Of a DNA stretch of 45,257 bases, positions 41,786 through 45,257 are shown in pieces (the first letter of the stretch is position 1; the number at the start of each line of letters is the position of its first letter). The notes beneath the pieces were generated by a model that saw only the letters and a program-made list of their open reading frames with translations, was not told the origin of the DNA and searched no databases. The stretch is taken from the NCBI GenBank assembly GCA_963925735.1, contig CAWUUH010000050.1:1-45257 (forward strand), written 5' to 3'. Both the position numbers and the translations under genes were made by a program. The DNA comes from UBA4582 sp013204195 (GTDB lineage Bacteria; Pseudomonadota; Gammaproteobacteria; Pseudomonadales; Azotimanducaceae).

Positions 41786-42994
41786 ATGTTTTATGGCTGG
41801 AAAATAGTTGCCACCTTGTTTTTTGTCCTGATGTTTTCATCAGGTCTTGGATTCTATAATCACTCGGTCGTGCTCCAAGCGCTGACGTCGGAGAAGGGTT
41901 TTCCCATCACAGTGGCGTCTACCGCTGTTTCTATTTTCTTCTTTGCCAGTGGACTAGCGGGGCTCTATATCGCTGCTCTGCTGGAGAAATATGACGTCCG
42001 CCTCATCATGGGAGTGGGCACCGTCATTGCGAGTCTGTGTCTTGGCGCCCTCGGCGAGGTCAACAACCAGGCGCAGTTGTATGTGCTCTATGCACTATTT
42101 GGCGTCGGCTTCAGCGCCTCAGGATTGCTGCCTGCGACGACCCTGGTCGCCCGCTGGTTCCATAAGAGTCGCGCCCGCGCTTTGTCCGTTGCGTCTACCG
42201 GCTTGTCGGTGGGCGGTATTCTTGTGACGCCAGCTAGCGCCACCCTGATCGAGAGCCAGGGTATGGTCGTGGCCAGCCCGATACTTGGCTTAGTGTACCT
42301 AATCGGGGTGCTGCCATTGAGTCTGTTGATTTTACGGTCCAGGCCCTCGGACCTGGGTCTGGATGCCGAAGGTACCAATCGACAAAGCGCGATGAATATC
42401 AACAGCCAGGGACTCAATTTGCACCAAGCCCTGCGAGACAGCTATTTCTGGCGTTTAAACCTGGCCTATGTGTTCGTCATGATGGCCCAGGTTGGCGGCA
42501 TCGCTCACCAGTACGGTCTGGTCAGTGAGCAACTGAGTGGGCGGGAGGCGGCGCTCGCCCTCGGCGTGCTGCCATTGTTTAGTATCATCGGTCGTCTTGC
42601 CGGTGGTTTGCTGGTGGATAAACTGGACGCGACGCGCTTCACCACCGCCATGATGTTACTCCAGGGCCTGTCACTCGCTTGCATGGGTTACTTTGCGTCG
42701 CCCGTCGGACTATTAATTGGCTTAGCCATATTTGGTATTACCGTGGGTAACCTGCTGATGTTACAACCGTTATTGATCGCGGAACGTTACGGTCTGGTGC
42801 AATACAGCCGTATCTATGCAGTATCCAACTTGCTGACCATGATGGGAATTGCTACCGGGCCTGTCACCATGGGCTATCTGTTTGCGCTCACGGGTACCTA
42901 CGGGCTCGCCTACCTGGCGGCGGCAACTGCCGGGCTGGTCGCTTTCGGCATATTTCTGGGCAACCGTAAACCCCGTGAAGTTTCGCCGAATTAA
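41786..42994 (+). CDS. major facilitator superfamily transporter (MCT/OxlT-like)
   Basis: The 402-aa protein has 12 predicted membrane helices. The opening FYGWKIVATLFF, the RARALSVASTGLSVGG block after helix 4, and two six-helix halves joined by a polar linker near residue 200 fit the monocarboxylate/OxlT branch of MFS. It probably carries an organic anion or other small metabolite. Ligand and direction cannot be told. The ATG at 41786 follows GAGA, a weak ribosome binding site. It is followed by an unassigned 268-nt spacer before the acyl-CoA dehydrogenase gene. Confidence 0.87.
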   Translation: MFYGWKIVATLFFVLMFSSGLGFYNHSVVLQALTSEKGFPITVASTAVSIFFFASGLAGLYIAALLEKYDVRLIMGVGTVIASLCLGALGEVNNQAQLYVLYALFGVGFSASGLLPATTLVARWFHKSRARALSVASTGLSVGGILVTPASATLIESQGMVVASPILGLVYLIGVLPLSLLILRSRPSDLGLDAEGTNRQSAMNINSQGLNLHQALRDSYFWRLNLAYVFVMMAQVGGIAHQYGLVSEQLSGREAALALGVLPLFSIIGRLAGGLLVDKLDATRFTTAMMLLQGLSLACMGYFASPVGLLIGLAIFGITVGNLLMLQPLLIAERYGLVQYSRIYAVSNLLTMMGIATGPVTMGYLFALTGTYGLAYLAAATAGLVAFGIFLGNRKPREVSPN

Positions 42995-43262
42995 CCCTGA
43001 GCGTGGCTATCGATTGGTTGCTGGCTGACGATGGCAGGACGGTTATCAGTCCATCTCATATCACCCTATAAGCTGCTGCGATATAGGTAGGTGATCGGGA
43101 CAGCTTAAATGTAGTATAAAAGGCTCAGCTGTAACGGCTAGGGAGTCGATCGATTGCTCCGTGAGCTTGAATAAGACACCAGAACACAGACTGGCGGCAA
43201 AGACGCAACTTGGGTCTAACCGTCGGGATGAATAACCAGAAGCCTAAGAGAGGAAAATACTG

Positions 43263-44483
43263 ATGATGGATTTAGACATACCCGAACGTTTGGTGCCGGT
43301 GCGTGACAAAATTGATGTTTTTGTCCGATCAAAAGTTGACCCGCTGACTGAAGAATTTTTAGGTCAAACCGGTGCAGATGGCGACCGATGGGCACTCAGC
43401 GCGCGGCAAACAGAGATTATGGATGGTCTTAAAGCGGAAGCCAAAAGCGCTGGTCTGTGGAACTTCTTTTTGCCGGAAAGCCAGGGTGGTGCAGGCGTCA
43501 CGAACCTTGAATACGCTCACTTGGCAGAAGTAATGGCAAGAAACCCCATCGCTTCGGAAGTGTTCAACTGTGCCGCACCCGATACTGGCAACATGGAAGT
43601 ATTGGAGCGTTACGGTACGGAAGCCCAAAAGAAAGAATGGCTCGAGCCACTGCTCGAAGGCAAGATCCGGTCAGCTTTTGCCATGACAGAGCCCGATGTG
43701 GCTTCTTCAGACGCGACTAATATTGCGACCAGCGCCGTGCTGGACGGCGATGAGTGGTTGATCAACGGCTCCAAGCACTATATTTCCGGTGCCGGTGATT
43801 CTCGCTGCAAGATCATGATCACCATGGTTGTCACGAATCCCGATGCGCCAAAGCATTTGCGTCAGTCGCAGATCCTCGTGCCTATCGATGCTAAAGGGGT
43901 CACGGTTGTTCGACCTATGTACGTTTTCGGCAAGGACGATGCGCCCCACGGACATATGCATATCACCTTTGAAAACGTGCGAGTACCGAAGGAAAATATT
44001 ATTCTCGGTGAAGGTCGCGGCTTTGAAATTTCTCAGGGTCGTCTTGGGCCAGGTCGTATCCACCACTGCATGCGATCTATCGGTGTTGCCGAACGAGCAC
44101 TCGAGTTGTTGTGCAAGCGCGCGCTGTCACGTACTGCCTTCGGCAAGCCATTGGCTGAATTAGGGGGTAACTATGACGTGATTGCTGATTCACGCATTGA
44201 GCTAGATATGTGCCGACTGGCCGTATTGAAAGCCGCGCATATGATGGATACCATCGGTAACAAGGAAGCACGCAAGTATATTTCCGCCATCAAGGTCTCT
44301 GTACCAAACATGGCCTTGCGGGTCATAGACCGTGCCATTCAGATTCATGGTGCCTTAGGTGTGTCGCAAGACACGCCACTGGCCGCCATGTGGATGGGCC
44401 AGCGGACCTTGCGTCTTGCCGATGGTCCAGATGAAGTGCATCGTCGAGTGATCGCTCGCGAAGAGCTGAAACAGTACCAATAG
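43263..44483 (+). CDS. acyl-CoA dehydrogenase (ACAD10/11-like)
   Basis: The 406-aa FAD enzyme oxidises acyl-CoA at C2-C3 in beta-oxidation or a side pathway. Typical blocks are the FLPESQGGAGV N-terminal helix region, FAMTEPDVASSDATN with the flavin contact, and WLINGSKHYISGA. QIHGALGVSQDTPLA and ADGPDEVHRRVIAREEL follow in the C-terminal domain. The ADGPDEVH segment replaces the YxG-Glu region of classical dehydrogenases and resembles the ACAD10/11 subgroup. Substrate is unassigned. Translation begins at one of two ATG codons (43263, 43266) preceded by AGAGGA. A strong terminator ends the transcript 54 nt after the stop. Confidence 0.92.
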   Translation: MMDLDIPERLVPVRDKIDVFVRSKVDPLTEEFLGQTGADGDRWALSARQTEIMDGLKAEAKSAGLWNFFLPESQGGAGVTNLEYAHLAEVMARNPIASEVFNCAAPDTGNMEVLERYGTEAQKKEWLEPLLEGKIRSAFAMTEPDVASSDATNIATSAVLDGDEWLINGSKHYISGAGDSRCKIMITMVVTNPDAPKHLRQSQILVPIDAKGVTVVRPMYVFGKDDAPHGHMHITFENVRVPKENIILGEGRGFEISQGRLGPGRIHHCMRSIGVAERALELLCKRALSRTAFGKPLAELGGNYDVIADSRIELDMCRLAVLKAAHMMDTIGNKEARKYISAIKVSVPNMALRVIDRAIQIHGALGVSQDTPLAAMWMGQRTLRLADGPDEVHRRVIAREELKQYQ

Positions 44484-44537
44484 GCTGGATTGACAGGTTG
44501 AGCCGAGTAGGGCGTTAACCTGATCGATTAGCCATCA

Positions 44538-44570
44538 AGCGGGGCCACGAAAGTGGTCCCGCTTTTTTTA
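44538..44570 (+). terminator. strong intrinsic terminator of the acyl-CoA dehydrogenase gene
   Basis: An 11-bp stem (AGCGGGGCCAC with GTGGTCCCGCT, one G-U pair) is closed by a GAAA tetraloop and followed by seven T. This is the clearest plus-strand terminator in the window. Confidence 0.92.
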
Positions 44571-44851
44571 TACCCGACGTTAACCCGCCGAGCGCGAAGG
44601 CCTGATTGTCTTGCGTTCGCGCTGTATTGTCGCTTAAATACCGAGTGCCGCGGGGTCCCCGATGACGAATGTGAAGCCTGCCGGGCGCCAGACCGCAACA
44701 CATTGGCGGCTCAGACAATGCGCACCATTTGTCACGGTGAATCCAGATGCCATCAGCCAGCGGGGGCGCGACACGAGGATTTGACCACAGGGCAACTGAG
44801 CAGGCGCCGATGACCGTTTTTAGGTGCAGGGATACAGGGTTTAGAACATTG
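44571..44851. other. spacer without a recognisable gene
   Basis: This 281-nt stretch between the terminator and the last gene shows no coding pattern on either strand that I trust. Its downstream end should contain the promoter of the truncated gene. I see no consensus promoter. Confidence 0.4.
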
Positions 44852-45257
44852 ATGATAGTACGCCAACTCAGACACCTGTTCGCCGGGCTAGCGATCATGC
44901 TCGCGATGTCGCCATGCTGTGCTCTTTCGGCGACGCTAGCAGAGGATGACGAGCGACTTGAAGCCACAAGTGCCAGGCGTACCGACGTCGATCAGTTACC
45001 GGATCCCACCCTCGACAGCCTGCATCGTCAAGCGCGATTATTGGCGAACTGGGCCGATACGCTTGAGCGCAACGGTCTACGTTTGCCGCCGACCATCATG
45101 CTCGACATCAGCCGAGCACTGAAGGCTACTTCCGCAGACGATTTCGGCTTGCTCAGTCAAAGCTTAACCGCCGCGGCAGGTGAACTGACTCAAAATATCG
45201 AGCACAAGGATCAGTTAGGTCAGCGGCGCTTTCAGTCCGCAGACCTATACGTCGGCC
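44852..45257 (+). CDS. secreted protein of unknown family, 3' end missing
   Basis: The open frame runs to the right edge (135 complete codons). The first about 30 residues form a signal peptide: a basic start (MIVRQLRHL), a hydrophobic core and a likely cleavage after LSATLA, so export to the periplasm is expected. The mature part is charged and helical in look, with SLHRQARLLANWADTLERNG and SLTAAAGELTQ. I recognise no family. An in-frame ATG at 44810 would add 14 residues ahead of the signal. The ribosome binding site is weak for both. Confidence 0.6.
   Translation, partial: MIVRQLRHLFAGLAIMLAMSPCCALSATLAEDDERLEATSARRTDVDQLPDPTLDSLHRQARLLANWADTLERNGLRLPPTIMLDISRALKATSADDFGLLSQSLTAAAGELTQNIEHKDQLGQRRFQSADLYVG

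Overview
The window looks like chromosomal DNA of an aerobic, probably aquatic or marine gammaproteobacterium, near the Cellvibrionales/Pseudomonadales (inference). The evidence is NfuA, SohB, TrxC, DbpA, GlnS and B12-dependent MetH of gammaproteobacterial type, the DUF934/sulfite reductase pair, DUF2970 and DUF6394 proteins, and a lipid/alkane catabolic flavour (CYP153-type P450, acyl-CoA dehydrogenase, crotonase, SCP2 protein, acrylyl-CoA reductase). I see no insertion sequence, prophage or CRISPR array.

Layout. 1-1 kb: the 5' end of an M81 (MlrC-like) lipoprotein gene and an unusual selenocysteine tRNA gene. 1-4.5 kb: CYP153-like P450, a secreted protein, a hairpin-rich spacer, a NarL-type response regulator and an SCP2 protein. 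4.5-10.4 kb: SohB, AcuI/YhdH, then a minus-strand cluster of sulfite reductase, DUF934 and a CPA2 antiporter. 10.4-15.6 kb: a 35-aa membrane peptide, DUF2970, MetH with tandem MetR-like boxes, and NfuA. 15.6-17.7 kb: a DAHP synthase gene preceded by a Phe/Tyr-rich leader peptide and an intrinsic terminator (an apparent attenuator), followed by an overlapping HAD phosphatase gene with an abnormal start. 17.7-28.6 kb: secreted propeller-like protein, TauE, GlnS, LLM oxidoreductase, PLP dehydratase, M50-like protease, crotonase, a 55-aa peptide coupled to a histidine phosphatase, and divergent alcohol dehydrogenase and D-lactate-dehydrogenase-like genes. 28.6-31 kb: a membrane-RCK-RyR-SLOG fusion protein, the most unusual gene here. 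31-45.2 kb: DbpA, TrxC, CinA/PncC, an FtsH paralogue, a Na/Pi cotransporter, DUF6394 plus a two-RCK potassium channel, alpha/beta hydrolase, a CDF transporter, MFS, an acyl-CoA dehydrogenase with a strong terminator, and a truncated secreted protein.

The genes most worth following up are the RCK-RyR-SLOG protein (predicted nucleotide-gated membrane sensor), the DAHP synthase attenuator with its 54-codon leader, and the tRNA-Sec whose acceptor/T-arm helix is one nucleotide short.
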